DNA of 64,000 nt from Capsaspora owczarzaki ATCC 30864. Taxonomy: Eukaryota; Opisthokonta; Filasterea. A program made the position numbers and the translations under genes. The DNA is taken from the NCBI RefSeq assembly GCF_000151315.2, contig NW_011887297.1, positions 721,587 through 785,586 on the forward strand, read 5' to 3'. The notes beneath the pieces are model-generated. The model saw only the letters and a list, made by a program, of their open reading frames with translations, had not been told where the DNA came from and ran no database searches. This document shows, piece by piece, positions 13,926 through 26,163 of this stretch. Positions within the stretch are counted from its first letter, which is position 1; each line of letters starts with the position of its first letter.

Positions 13926-15613
13926 GGCGCAATGTCACTGGAGAAGAATGCGTGTTGATCTTGGCTGCGAAGGTCACAAAGCGGCGGGGACGGCAGGCCA
14001 GACGGCTTCAGAAGTCGTGAAACAATCACAACAACAGAAAGAAAAAATAAAAAGAATAAAAAAAAAAAATAGGCCAATGTTTTGGCGCTTTTCGCTGGTG
14101 TCAGGTTTGCTTGACGCTTTCGATGGCCAGCTTGCTTTGCGAGCGGAGACCCAAGGAAGAGGCAAGCAAGAGACTAGGAAGTCTGGGCCGAATGGAAGGA
14201 GAAAAGGGGGGTCGACTTCCAGAAGGGGTGAAGGCAAGGAAGAGGGGAGGTCGCCAAGCAGAAGGCGGATTTCGCTTGGAAAGGAGAACTGGCTGTCCAA
14301 AAATGGGTTGGCTGCACCAAGGACGAGAAGGCGCACAAAGGCAGGGCCAGTGAAGAGCATGGTACTCGAGAGAGAGAGAGAGAGAGCTACGTCCGAGTGC
14401 TTTTGTGTCGCAAACACGCTCGCTGGGGGCAAGCGAGAGACAGGGGGGGAGGCGGAGACGGGAGAGCGTTGGGACGAAGCGGTGGAAACCACAGCAAGAT
14501 CTATTATGCGAATATTCGCAAGGCATGTCGCACCAGAGTTTGTTGTGGGCATTGGCTCGCTCGCCCTTTGGGGTTGTTTTTTGTGTGTGTGNNNNNNNNN
14601 NNNNNNNNNNNNNNNNNNNNNNNNNNNNNNNNNNNNNNNNNNNNNNNNNNNNNNNNNNNNNNNNNNNNNNNNNNNNNNNNNNNNNNNNNNNNNNNNNNNN
14701 NNNNNNNNNNNNNNNNNNNNNNNNNNNNNNNNNNNNNNNNNNNNNNNNNNNNNNNNNNNNNNNNNNNNNNNNNNNNNNNNNNNNNNNNNNNNNNNNNNNC
14801 GACCCGTGTGTAAAGTTGTTGCAAATATGACCTGTGAAATACTAGACCTGGTCGCGTTAGAATGGCAGGCAGTGTTTGGTGATTTTCGCAGTGTGAGAGA
14901 TTGCCTCAAGCGGAGCACATCGCAACTCGAACAATCTCATTGGTTTTGCGAATTTTGTTGGATTTCCGTGGTGTCGTATGTCAAGTGTGATGTTGCATTG
15001 AGGGAGGTGTCTTTGTAACGTCCTTATTGCGAAGTTTGCCAGTCGCCGTAAAAATTTGGACTTTTCAGTTTTTTTGGTTGCTGGTTTTTATTTTTTCGTT
15101 TTTTGGCTTGAGCGCGTTTTTTTTTTTTTCTTTTTTTTTTCTTTGGTCGTTGTTTGGTTGTTGAAACCATCCAGAGCTTTATGAAAGCACAAGGATGCAG
15201 TGCCAGGACACGAGTCGCGTCCATCCAGCAGGCGAAGGGAGCCGGTGGTATTGAACGAGGATTTCGCGCATTCTAGTGTGTTTGGACACTTTTAGATCGT
15301 TGTCATTGCGCATTTTGTATCAGTCAATTGACGTTACCTGGCCGACAACTCTAAAACCCAAGCGCACATGGATCGCGACTCGCTTTGTGTCACTCAAAAT
15401 TCAATGCTTTGAAAAAACCACTCCAGTTTTCCTCTCGCTTTGTGTCACTCGCCACCTTTGCGCAGTTTCATCCCCTGTCTTCCATTTTTCGCCTGGACTT
15501 ACCCATCAATCCCGTCACCGCACCACCGAAAGCGGTGTCTTTCTATCTTGCCTGGGAGAGACAGGGGCAGTGAGAAACAACGACTGAAAAAAAAAAGAGA
15601 AGATCGTCGTTTG
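13926..15613. other. Gene-free region containing an assembly gap
   Basis: About 1.7 kb between the TMC start (minus) and the SAMD9-like gene (plus). It has a purine-rich stretch at 14110-14400 with a short (GA)n run near 14367-14387, T-rich tracts near 15070-15150 and a run of N. Open frames here depend on skewed composition and show no family similarity or splice logic. The region likely holds both upstream flanks. Confidence 0.6.
14592..14799. other. Assembly gap (208 N)
   Basis: A run of 208 undetermined bases. It begins right after a TG-rich stretch, so a simple repeat may have stopped sequencing. Frames that run through it have no meaning. Confidence 0.99.
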
Positions 15614-18600
15614 ATGACTTTGTCCGTGTCAAGCACAGCGACGGTTACCCGCTGCATCGTTGCAGGCCTAAACGGGTCGTCAGTAGTGCGGTTTGCGCTT
15701 GCCAACACGCGAGAGCTTGAGATTGAGCTCGAGGAGCTACAGAAGGCCGTCCGAGGTCTCACCACGATTCCTGTCAATGTCGAGCTTGCCATCGACACAA
15801 GCGCCATCCCGCTCATGCAGGGCCGTGTCGATCTTGCAGTTGTCTACCTGACGAAATCACACACGCTCGTCATTCCGCCGCTGCCCGGTGGTGCTGTCCA
15901 GATTTGCTGTCGGACGGACAACAGAGCCGGACTCGACCAGCCGATTGTCCAACGACGTGACGACGCATCCACGGCTTCAATGGACGCCACACAGGTGATT
16001 GATGCCTTGAGGTCGCAGCCGCCGAGCGTCGTCTTCACCCAGCCCGATATTAACCGGGGACCGTCCTCGTCTGTTGCTGCGGGTGCCCACCTTCCACGCG
16101 AGTCGACCGTCCGCGAGTTCAAAGCGAACGTGAAGAAAAATGCTCGCGCTGTCACGGAGGACGCATTTAGCGCCTGGCTTGGAGACTATCTTGAGCCTCT
16201 TCTGAACGCGGCAAGTATGGAATTTCATCTCGGTGTCGACGAAGTCGACAAGCATGGCGTCATCGTCGGCGTTGAGCTTTGCATCGACCCAGAGACTCTT
16301 TGCCGCGCTCTTCGTGAATGGCTTGTCAAGCACATTGTTCCCACCCCGACACGGCTCAGCATCTCCGTCAACGACCTACAGCTACCTCCGGTGAATTCGT
16401 CGTGTCGTCGGCTTCGTCTTCTTCGCAATAAGGTCCCGTCATTCATCCGTTGAAATGCCGTGGCTGGGCGGCTCGCCTGGACATTCGTCAGGACGACAAT
16501 TATGCTGTCGTACTAGTTTGGGATACATGCCCGATACTCAGTACAGTGCTCGCAAACCACGGCGAGTCACCCTGCATTCTCGTTTCCGAGCTGTTGGACG
16601 AGACCCAGGTGCCGAACGCGTTTGCTGACATTGTTGGCCAATTTGGCACGCGCCCGATAATCGAAGGTGAACTTGTTGCATGGCTCAACAACCAGCTTGT
16701 CCAGCGCAAGGTTATTTGCATCTCGCACGACCTCAATGCTACTCCCGCGCGCTACCTACGGCGCGGCCGTCCATTCATGTACCTATTTGACTCCACTGGG
16801 AACTCGACTACGGAGCCATCATTTCGCACGCCGGACGCATTGGCCATTTGGCTTCGTGGGCATACGCTCAACCCGCTCGTCGTGCGTGCGACCGCCAGCG
16901 ACTTCACTGTGCGCGTCCGCATTCGCGACGCCACATGGCAAGCTGATGTGACCCGCAACATCGAGCACATCCTCGGCTTTGACAGGCCCAGTGACTTCAC
17001 ATTTGACGACATCAGCGGTCCAAGCTCCGTTGCACTCCTCGTCGAACGTCTTCACTCCATGCCAACGCCACTCATTTGCGTTGTTGACGGGACTGAAAAG
17101 GCGGTTGGTTGCCTGACTGCACTCAGAAATCAGCTCTTGAGTAAAGAGACGGACATCCAAATCCATATCCAAGCCGTTCTTCTCGTTCGTGAAAATGACC
17201 TGCATAACGTCCACTCGTTGTACAAGACGGCCAGTAACGTTGCGGCCATTCTCGACGTTTGCCCTGCCGTGGCCGCCCTTGGTTGGTATCCCTCCGGCTC
17301 GGTCCGAGCAACCCGCCCTCAGATACCGATACCGGCATGTTTTGACCTTGTCGACGGCCGCGCTCCTGCGAGCCACAACGATCAGGACTTCATATCACAG
17401 TGGATGCGGAGTGGACTGGAAGCGCCATGGTCTCTCTTGCGATCCAATCTGCTTCCAGTCCGCGCTGCTGTCGTTGCCCTGGAGCACCGCATTCGCGACC
17501 TTGCCCGCGCGCGTTCGCACATGGTTTTGTCCATACCAAAAGAATACCGCGGCATTGGCCTGACCACGGTCATGCGGCAGGCTGCACTTTGGCTCAGCGT
17601 CGACTTTGTTGTCCTTTGGGCGCATCCAGACAAGCAGCCGGAGGACCGTGATGTCGTGGTCGTCTCCGACCCTGCGATCATCTTTTTTGATGATACGGTT
17701 TACAAGTCAGACGAGTATGCGAAGCTCATCTCGTCTCCGGCAACCATCATTGTCCGCGTGCAACGCACTGGCTCGCTGGTTGGCGAAACGTTTTACCTCA
17801 CGCCGTTCCTTGATGTGGACGAGTTTGCCGGGATGACTATGCAGCTAGCATGTTGTATTCCAGATAGTGCACGTGCCCTTCAGCAAGCCGAGAAACTGGC
17901 TCGCGGGGGTCTCCCTTTCGCCACTCATCCGCTCAATTTTGTCTTGGCTGCGGTGACCGCGTCATGTCAAACAGCAGTGATGCTTGTACGATCATGTCTT
18001 ACTGGCTTGGACGACGAAAAGCGCGCACTGCTCGGGCTGCTGTCCTTCATCACCATCTTCACGCCTCGCAAGAATGGTCTCCCGAGTCTTCCGTTCATGT
18101 CGCTGCGCGAGCACAAGGCACTGCGCCATCTGCTACGCATAACACCTGAGCGTACTGAGCTCTGGCATCCACAGCTCGCCAGTCTTTGCCTTTCCGAACT
18201 GCATGGATTTGCGCTCGTGGTCTGGTCGACAACTGACAAGGCTGTCCGCCCTTGCGCTGGTTTCGATGACGTTCTTGTCCAGGCATTCAAGCTTGTCCTC
18301 AAGACGGCCTCTGAGCAGTTTTCAGCTGTACAAGTTGGCCTGCTCGTCCGCCTGCTGCTTACCGAACGTCTTTCCGGCCGGAAGTTCTCGACCTTCGTGC
18401 ACTGCTTTGACTGGGCGTTACAACCGTTCACTTCCTACACCCCATTGCGCGAGGCTGCATCCGACGTCCTTGCCAAGGCGGCACCTGAACAGGTCCACCT
18501 CCTCGTCCACGACTGCAGGCGTCGCCGTTTGTGCAGCCGCCGGGCCCAGCGAACGCCACAGTTCCTTCAAACGCTGAATGAGCTTGCAGCACTCGCGGTC

Positions 18601-18954
18601 ACGTGGGCCACTCAGTCTCATCAAGCTTTACTTCCGTTGACGCTCCAGAACCAGGCAATGTGCTGGGAGCTGTCGGGTGATGTTGACAACGCCCTCACTA
18701 CTCTGGACGAGCTCTGGAAGCAAGCCCCACGCTTGGCCACTGCAAAGACTGGCGCCAGGATTGCGGAGGAAGCGCAGCGCGATACGGAACTCTGGGCGCA
18801 GCGGATGCATGAGGCAACGCCGACGTCTCCTATCGGCCCGTCCAACTGGCCGGTTTTACAGTCTTCATCTCCGTTGGAAGACGACGAGCCTGCTCCCGAT
18901 GATGCACCGAGCGACCCTGATCCCAATGTTTTGCTTTCGTTGGCTCTTCCTTGA
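15614..18954 (+). CDS. SAMD9-like protein: AlbA_2-like domain plus degenerate P-loop NTPase and helical C-terminus
   Basis: Two exons, 15614-16390 and 16492-18954. The 101-base intron (GTGAAT to CGTCAG) restores one frame across an apparent stop and gives 1079 residues. Residues about 160-260 look like an AlbA_2/Schlafen-type domain: ESTVREFKANVKK, then FHLGVDEVDKHGVIVGVEL, the FGV...G.IVGI pattern seen in SAMD9. A second alpha/beta region follows. A P-loop-like strand-turn-helix at about 602-620 reads MVLSIPKEYRGIGLTTVMRQ; the usual Walker lysine is missing. AIIFFDD near 655 looks like Walker B, and PATIIVRVQRT like a sensor strand. The C-terminal part is helical and includes a TPR-like hairpin (NQAMCWELSGDVDNALTTLD). 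No SAM domain is seen. SAMD9/9L are antiviral STAND-type proteins. The assignment is by remembered pattern and order of domains, so it is moderate only. Translation could start further upstream, where the frame stays open. Confidence 0.6.
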
Positions 18955-20984
18955 TTGCTGGGGGACGTTTGGGACAGTCCTAATTCTTCAGTCCGGTTGT
19001 CCTCCGTTCGTCCAGATGAAAGATCGCAGGTCCTTTGTCTTTTCCGTATTGCACTGTCGTCTGACACGGCAACTGTTGTATTGTGTTGCGGAAACGAAAT
19101 GATGTTTTGTGGGAGCACTAACTCGTGCAAAACCCGCCAACTGGCAGGGCCCCGTTTTGGTCGATGAGCTGGCACGACTCGGATTGAGTTGGTTCAATCG
19201 CCCAACATCACCTCGCCCAAGCGTCGAGGCCCAACTTTGTAACTTTGTGGGGCCTTCATACTGTGGTTACGGAGTGACTCGAGCGTCGACTGCATGGCAA
19301 CTTATAAGTTAAGTTATGGCTTTTTTTGAGACACAAATGCCGGTCGGTTCTCGCTCGATTGCAGCTTTCACAACCTGTTGAACATACATGTATTGCTGCA
19401 CTATTCCATCACCGAAATAGCATTATTGGATCGAGGCATTTTGAAAGCAGCTCCAAAATCGAATACCAACTGCTCAAATTGCGTGGTTTGCTCTGATGCG
19501 CTTCCTTTTGTATTTTTGTGTGTGCGTGTTGATTCCCTCTCTTCGTTACTTTGCTACCAAACAAAGGCCACACATTCCCTCTCCCAACACACCCCATCTC
19601 ACCCCACCCACCTGTTTCTCACACTAACTGGCGACATTCAGCCAGCCAACAGCCATTCGTTTTTTTTTTTTTTTTTTTTTCATTTTTAAATTTCATTTTC
19701 GTATATATTTTTTTTCTTTTCAACTGTAAGTTGTCACGACGCAATGCGACGCCATTTCGTTTCCACAACGCAGTCCGTTCCGTCTGTCCGCACACACACA
19801 CTGCCCACTCCTCGCTGACTGCTTGCCTCGCGTCGACGTTCTCCCTCCCTGGGCTCTGTTTCCATGAGTTGTTACAGTTTGGATGCTGATTCGCTGGGCC
19901 AATTTTTTTGAATTTGAAAAAAAGACAAAAAAAAAAAAAAAAAAAAAAAAAAAAGACCCAGTTTTTCGCTTTGCGGGACTGATGGGGAGCCGACAGACAA
20001 CGACGTGGAGGCTGGGTCTGTTATCGGCAGCATTCCATGTCGAGTCCTCGATGCGGTGGCAGGAAGGGGGGGGCAGCGGAGGCCGCTCTGGGGAGTGCCT
20101 TTTCCTTTTCCATGGGGTTGCGGGTAGTAACATGAGCTGTCGGAGTGCGCTCCTCATTTCCGCTCTGCTGCACGGCCACAAAGTCAGCTCCTCACCGTCG
20201 CATTCAGCAGAGCCACTTGTCCGCGCTGGCTCTGGGGTTGCGCATGCTGTCCGAAAGCCAGACCTCGTCCCCCGATAGCGAGTGTGAGAATGAAGCCAAC
20301 TTTTTCTTTTTAATTTATTATTATTTTTTATTATTTTTATTTTTTTCAGTGTACGAGCGGCGTTATGGACTCGTTTGCCTTGCTCGCCCTCGTTCGTCGC
20401 CGCTCGTGCGGGTCTTGTTGTATGGCACTTTGCAACGCGTCGATGCTGATGCCAAGAGTCGGGCTCTGTACTGTGAAACCAGCGAAAACAGCGGCGTCAA
20501 TGCAGCGATGACCTCGAAGTCTTTTTTTTTTTTTGTATTTTTTTTTTGAACGAGTGATGGTAACTTTGTCGTCCTTTTCGTTCCAACCAGCAATGATGAG
20601 CTAACTAGCATAGGACATGGGACTGTTTGACTTGCGTACTGAATTGGGAGAGGGGTGTGTGTGGGGGGGGGGAACGGTCTGCAGTTGTTCTTGTCTCGGT
20701 TGTTTGTCCTTCGTTGTTGCCTCACTTGTTTGGTCGTCTCTCCTCCTCCTCCTCCTCCTCCTCCTCCTTTTCCTGACAGACAAACACAAAACCCCAATCC
20801 ATCGATTGACAATCGATCGTCGGGGGGCTTTGTGCAAGATTTTCGTCGCAGCGGGACACTTGGTGTTGTTTCCGTTTTCTTTTCCTTTTATTTTGTATTG
20901 TTTTTGACAGGACAACTCCCATCCCGGCCCCTTCCACAACTGTGACGCGCAGACCCCACCGGCCATCCATCCCGAAAAGAGACC
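18955..20984. other. Long gene-free spacer before the PDE-cyclase gene
   Basis: About 2 kb with no supported gene. It contains homopolymers (T run about 19660-19681, A run about 19926-19954), TG- and CT-rich tracts, and a CTC-repeat (CTCCTC) at about 20741-20770. It probably holds the 3' flank of the SAMD9-like gene and the promoter of the PDE-cyclase gene. Confidence 0.55.
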
Positions 20985-23900
20985 ATGTCCGGATCACCCG
21001 CGAACGCAGGCAGCGGCGATGAAGTGCGAGACGGCAAGGTGCCGACGCTGGTCGTTTCCTCGTCCGACGAGCCGGCGGCCACATCAGCGGCAACAACGCC
21101 AGTCCGGAAACCTGCGCTGCAAATGTCAAAGCTGCGCCACACTGAAGGCACCAATGGTGCTGTTGGCGACGCGAGTCCTGCAAGTGGCCACACCGCGAAC
21201 GCGGCAGAACACGCCAACGCCAGTCCCTCGACACCACCAGCCACTTCGGCGTTTCGTGCGCTTCCGCTTGCATCGCCGTCGCCCCTATCCCTGACGAGTA
21301 GTGCGAGCTCCTCTGGCTTGCTGCCGCTCGCCAACACGCTGAGTCACCTGCTTGACGCCGAAATGACCTCGCCCGAGGAGGACGAGGAGGGCAATCTGTC
21401 GCTGGACGCCTGGGGGCTTTAACGTCTGGAAGTACTCTGCCAACGACAGTATCGACTTGACGGTGCAAATGTTCCAGCACTACAACCTGCTGTCCTTTTT
21501 GCAGGTCCCCGAGCTCAAGCTGGTCGAGTTTGTGCGCGCCGTGGAAGCCGAGTACCACCCAAACCCCTACCACAACTTTGACCACGGCTTTGATGTCATG
21601 CAGACGTGCTTTTCCTTTGCCAAGCGCTTCCGAGCTGACGAGCTCTTGACGCAGGCTGACATTCTCGTCTTGCTGATTGGCGCGCTTGGGCACGACGTCG
21701 ACCACCCCGGCCTCACCAACGACTTTTTGGTCAAGACGCGCGACCGCCTCGCCCTCTTATACAACGACAAGTCTGTCCTGGAAAACCACCACATTGCCAA
21801 GCTGTTTGAGATTATCGATCGCCACGGCCTGTTTGTCCACCTCAGCGATAACGACTACAAGCTTGTGCGCAAAAAGCTGATCGACTCGGTCCTGTACACG
21901 GACATGTCTCGCCACTTTCAAATCATGGACCAGCTCAACGCCTTTACGCTCGAGTTTGACATGCAAACTACACACACCATCAGTCGGTCAAAACTCCAGC
22001 TGAACGAGGACAACCGCCAGCTGCTCATCTCGGTTTTGCTGCACAACGCAGACATTAGCAACCCCGTCAAGCCGTGGCCGATTTGCAAAAAGTGGTCAGA
22101 CCTCGTCTGCGACGAGTTTTTCCGACAAGGCGACATTGAAAAGGCCAAGGGGCTTCCCGTGTCGCCCAACATGGACCGCGAGACGACCGTGCAGGCGCAA
22201 ATGGCGTGCGGCTTTGCAGATTACATTATCGAGCCCAGCTACTCTGCTCTCTGCCGAATCCTCCCGCTCACAAAGGAATGCTATGACGTGCTGCGTGACA
22301 ATCGCACAAAGTGGGGCGACCTCAAGCGCTTGCACAAGGAGGGCATTGCGGCCAAAGAAGCTGCCTCGCCCGCGGGTGCCGTGTCTGCCTCCTCCAGCGA
22401 TCGGTTTGCCTCAAAGCTCTCATCCAGGCGCTCTGGATCCTCGACCAACGGCAATGGCTTGTCCATCAAGCAGCGACTTCAGCAACAGCAGCAGCGCGAG
22501 CGCCAAAAAGCGGCCAGCTCACATTCGAGAACGCCGAGCGTCGATGTCGCGGCCAGTGGGTCTGCCTCGTCCTCTCCGTCCTCCTCCGGCCGTGCCGCCA
22601 GCGTCGTCATTCATGCTGGTTCGGCCATTGCAGAAACCGTTGCTGGAATTGCGGCTGGCAGTCGACGCATGTCGCTTGCGCCAGGCACAATCGAAATTCC
22701 AGAGACGTTCTCCAAAAAGTCAAAGTGGTTTCGGTCACGTCGAAACAGCCACCGCAAGTCGCTTCGTAACAGTGGCTCAATTGACACGTTGCATCCGACT
22801 GACGCTTCCCACACTAATTCAGAGCTCCTGTCCATCGCCGAGAATCGCTCGGGCGCTACATCGCAGTCGCCCACACCATTGCTGCGATCGCGTGCTGGCT
22901 CCGTCTCCGACACCAGTAGCTCCAATGCCTTGGCGTGCTTGGCCGGGTCCGACCCGTGCACTGCTGCAGCCGTTGCTGCAACGACCGTTGGCCAGTTATT
23001 GACCAATGCATCCGCGCAGCAAGTGCCTCCATCGACGACCAAACGGTCGTCCCAGCGAGCCGGCCTCCGGTGGATTGCGTCAGCCGCATCGACCGTCCTG
23101 TTCTTTACAACATTGCTTGCCATTTTCTGGCCAGTGCTGCTGGAATGGTTTATTCCTGCGCCCGAGGCGGTCTCGGCCAATTCGTACGGGATGCAACGAA
23201 GCGCGTTTGGCCAGCTGGGCAAGCCCGGCGAAACTGCCGTGTCCGAGAACGTGTCCACTCCCGCTTCGTCGACGACCACACCGACCGTGACCTTCCGCGA
23301 GGCCCTTGTCAACAGTCTCTCTCAATTTACCACGCCCGTCCTCAGTCAACTCCTTCACAACCACATCTCGGCCCAGCTGCTTTCCTCCGACACCACCGTC
23401 CTTGGCAGTGTCTTCCTGGCCGCAGTGCTTGCGGCTGTGCTGGGCGCCGTGTGGCATTTTGTCGCAGCATTGCGACAAGGCCGAGTTGGTCGTTCGTTGG
23501 TGGAAGCCACAGCCCTTGTGGCCATGGTTGGCTTTGACATCCCCTTCCTTGTTGCGCTGGTTTTAGGGTACACCCCTGGTACGCTACGCAACCCGCTCGG
23601 TGCGATTGCCGCACTGAGCTTTGCGCCGATCGGGACGACCTCTCTTGGCGTGGCCCTCATGCTGCTGCGCTGCCTGGTTCTTGCTCGGTATTTCGGCACA
23701 TTTGCGACCCCCTCCTCCGCTTCTTCTTCTTCTTCTTCTTCACAGGGCAAACCGTCCCGCCAGCCTTTTGGCGTGCGTGTTGCGCAGTCCACGTTGGTGC
23801 GTGCGGTGTGTGTGACGGTGGTTTTGCTCCTTGTCCACAGCATTGCCCTGTCGGCCATGGTGGGCAGCCACCAATCGCCCGAAGTCCAGTTCCTGAACGG

Positions 23901-26163
23901 CGCCGGCTCCATCCATACCGCCTTGAACGAGCGCATGCAATTCATGAACGCTTTGGCTCACGCACAGCTCGCAGACGAAATTCGACGCTTCCGCGTGGAC
24001 TATCCCGAGGTTTGCTTCTTGTCCGTGCATGGCGTGGTTGCATTCGACAATCGCTCTCCCGTTCGCACGGTCGACCTGCTGCCCGTCACCTTCCCGTCGC
24101 TGCGCAGCTTTGTGGACCAGCGCTCCTTGGGCGTCACCCTGGACACTTGCAAGCCGTCGCTTCGCGCTGGTTCGAGTCAGTCGACGCCCGCGTGGGAAGC
24201 CGCGTCCAAGCCGTTTGTTGCGGTGGCCGTGGATGTGGGCGCGATTGTGCGCGAGACCATGGCAGTGAATTTGCAGCTGGCGCTCTTCACCTTCTTTGCG
24301 CTCGCCGTCTTTAGCAAGCTTGTCGAGCGCGAGGCTCGTCGCCACTTTGCCACCTCCGTGGCCGAGCTCTTCTATCCGCTTCGTGCGTTTGGCAGCGTCT
24401 TTGCCCATCTGGGCTCTCTGCTCGACCCCACCGGCGGGAAGGAAACGCAGCTGGCCGCGACTCTGACACAACTAGCGCAGTCTGCCAACAGCGACGCCAC
24501 CGATCTGCTTGATGCTGCCGCCGTGTCTGCTGACAACCTGTCCTTCTTTGCCAACTCAAAGGTCGCGGAACTTGCGGATTTGCCTGAAAGTGCCGCCGGC
24601 GCGCGTGCCACCTCTGTGGGCCCCTTGCTCCAAGCCCCGCTGCCCAGTTTGCGGCTGGCTGACGTCCAGCGCCTGGGCTCGTCAAAGAGCGCCTCAAACG
24701 CACTGCAGACGGAGGCGCAGCAGTTTGTCAACGAGCGGGGCGTCAAGCTCACCGCCATTTTCGGCTATTGCAACATTCGTCGGTTTACCATCGCTACCGA
24801 CATTCTCCAAGAAGATGTCATTGTGCTTGCCAACGGCTTGGCGCATTTGGTGCGAGTGGCTTGCCCTGGCGCTGAAAACTTCCCCAACAAGAATGTCGGC
24901 GACGCCTTCTTGCTCGTGTGGAAGAAGCTTGATCGTCTGTCGGCCAGCATTCCGGCGCGAGTGAGCTCTGGAGGTGCGCTGCTCGAGTCGCCCGCTTCCA
25001 GCCCTCGCAATTCCTCCTACATGGGTGATTCGGAAGGCTCGATTGGCGGGCTTTTGAGCTCGAAATTCACTGGCACCCCTCGTCCGGGCACTCCCGTCCC
25101 CATCATCCTTGAGCGCCTTGGCTCCCAGCACCAGTCGCCACAGGCTCGCGGAATCACGTCGTCCGAGTCGGTTTCTGGAGCGAGCGACGGCGCATCATCA
25201 CAAGCCGCTGCAGCAGTCCAACCGCCCGCTCCCATCAGCAGCAAGCACGCGTCTGCGTCTGGCCTTTTTTCCGGAGACGCATCGCCCGTCGTCGACCCCC
25301 ATGTGATTTTGCTTCCAGAGTCGGACGACGACGGCAAGCCCGTCGCCACGACACCTGCGGACGAGGCGCTCGCGTCGTTTGTCAACATTGTGGAGGAATT
25401 GGAGTGCTTGAACTGCGGAGAGTTGGAAGACTCGTTGCTCTTTGACGAGTCCCATTTCGAGTTTGTGCGTCGTGTTCGTCGCGATGTGCCTGGCTACGCC
25501 GTTCAGATGGGCTTTGGCTTGCACCGCGGCTGGGCCATCGAAGGCCGCATTGGTGCCGACGACGATAGTGGCTCGCGCAACACTGGCGCAGCATCGGGCC
25601 TGTCGTATCTATCGCCTCACGTCAATATCGCTTCGCGACTTGAAGCGGCGACCAAGGCGTATGGCGTCGAGATTCTGCTTTCCGGCGAGGCCTTTATGCT
25701 CTTGTCGCCGGCCTACCAGGCAATGTGCCGGCAAATTGACCGGGTTTCCGTCAAGGGCAGCAAGTGGCCGATCGACCTGTACACGTATGACTTTAATACA
25801 TACGAGCATGGCTCGGACTGGGAGCGGGCGTTTGGTGGCATCAAGTCCGACACGACACCATCCGGCTCGGCCAGTCGTTCCGCATCTCCCTCCCCACTCG
25901 CCAATGGGTCACCGGACGGCAGCTCTGAATCGACGAGCAGCGCCACTGCGGATTTTGCGGCCATTTCGCGCTATCGCACGACGTTCCATCAGGGCGTGCA
26001 GGCGTACATTCAAGGCAATTGGACCAAGGCCACTGACATTCTGAACATTTGTTCGTCAATGTACCCGAACGACCGCCCTGCCCAAACCCTCTTGTCGTTT
26101 ATTGCCAAGTACGATCACGTCTCCCCTCCCAACTGGGCCGGCTGCCGTCCTCTTCCGGAATGA
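20985..26163 (+). CDS. Cyclic-nucleotide phosphodiesterase / six-TM / class III nucleotidyl cyclase fusion
   Basis: No introns; about 1725 residues if one extra G is discounted. The N-terminal 130 residues are Ser/Ala-rich and run into DAWG at 21411, where a five-G run shifts the frame; with four G the sequence reads on as GFNVWKYSANDSIDL, as class I PDEs do. The PDE catalytic domain has YHNFDHGFDVMQ, ALGHDVDHPG near residue 235, LLYNDKSVLENHH and LLHNADISNP, covering the metal-binding His/Asp set. After a low-complexity linker come about six membrane segments between 23060 and 24330, with a large loop before the last. The C-terminal cyclase domain has FGYCNIRRFT, NKNVGDAFLLVWKK, LHRGWAIEG and SPHVNIASRLEAATK, then VSVKGSKWPIDLYTYD and a TPR-like tail. 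The first metal Asp of the cyclase is Asn here. The protein could both make and destroy cAMP or cGMP at a membrane. Substrate cannot be told from sequence by eye. Confidence 0.88.
21411..21417 (+). other. Frame-shifting G run inside the PDE-cyclase gene
   Basis: The sequence TGGGGGC puts the N-terminal frame out of register with the PDE domain and creates a stop four bases later. Removing one G gives the conserved-looking TGG-GGC-TTT (WGF) and one open frame from 20985 to 26163. No GT-AG intron fits. A homopolymer sequencing error is the simplest reading. Confidence 0.75.

Noticed and set aside
13855-15018. Long open frames running through the N gap
   Set aside because: The gap supplies no stops, and the flanking sequence is purine-skewed with no family similarity.
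18955-20984. Search for tRNA or other structured RNA genes in the long spacers, this one included
   Set aside because: No cloverleaf with matching A and B boxes could be made out by eye; a covariance-model scan would be decisive.
23600-25200. Long alternative frames inside the PDE-cyclase gene
   Set aside because: They lie within clearly conserved PDE, membrane and cyclase coding sequence, and GC-rich third positions explain their length.
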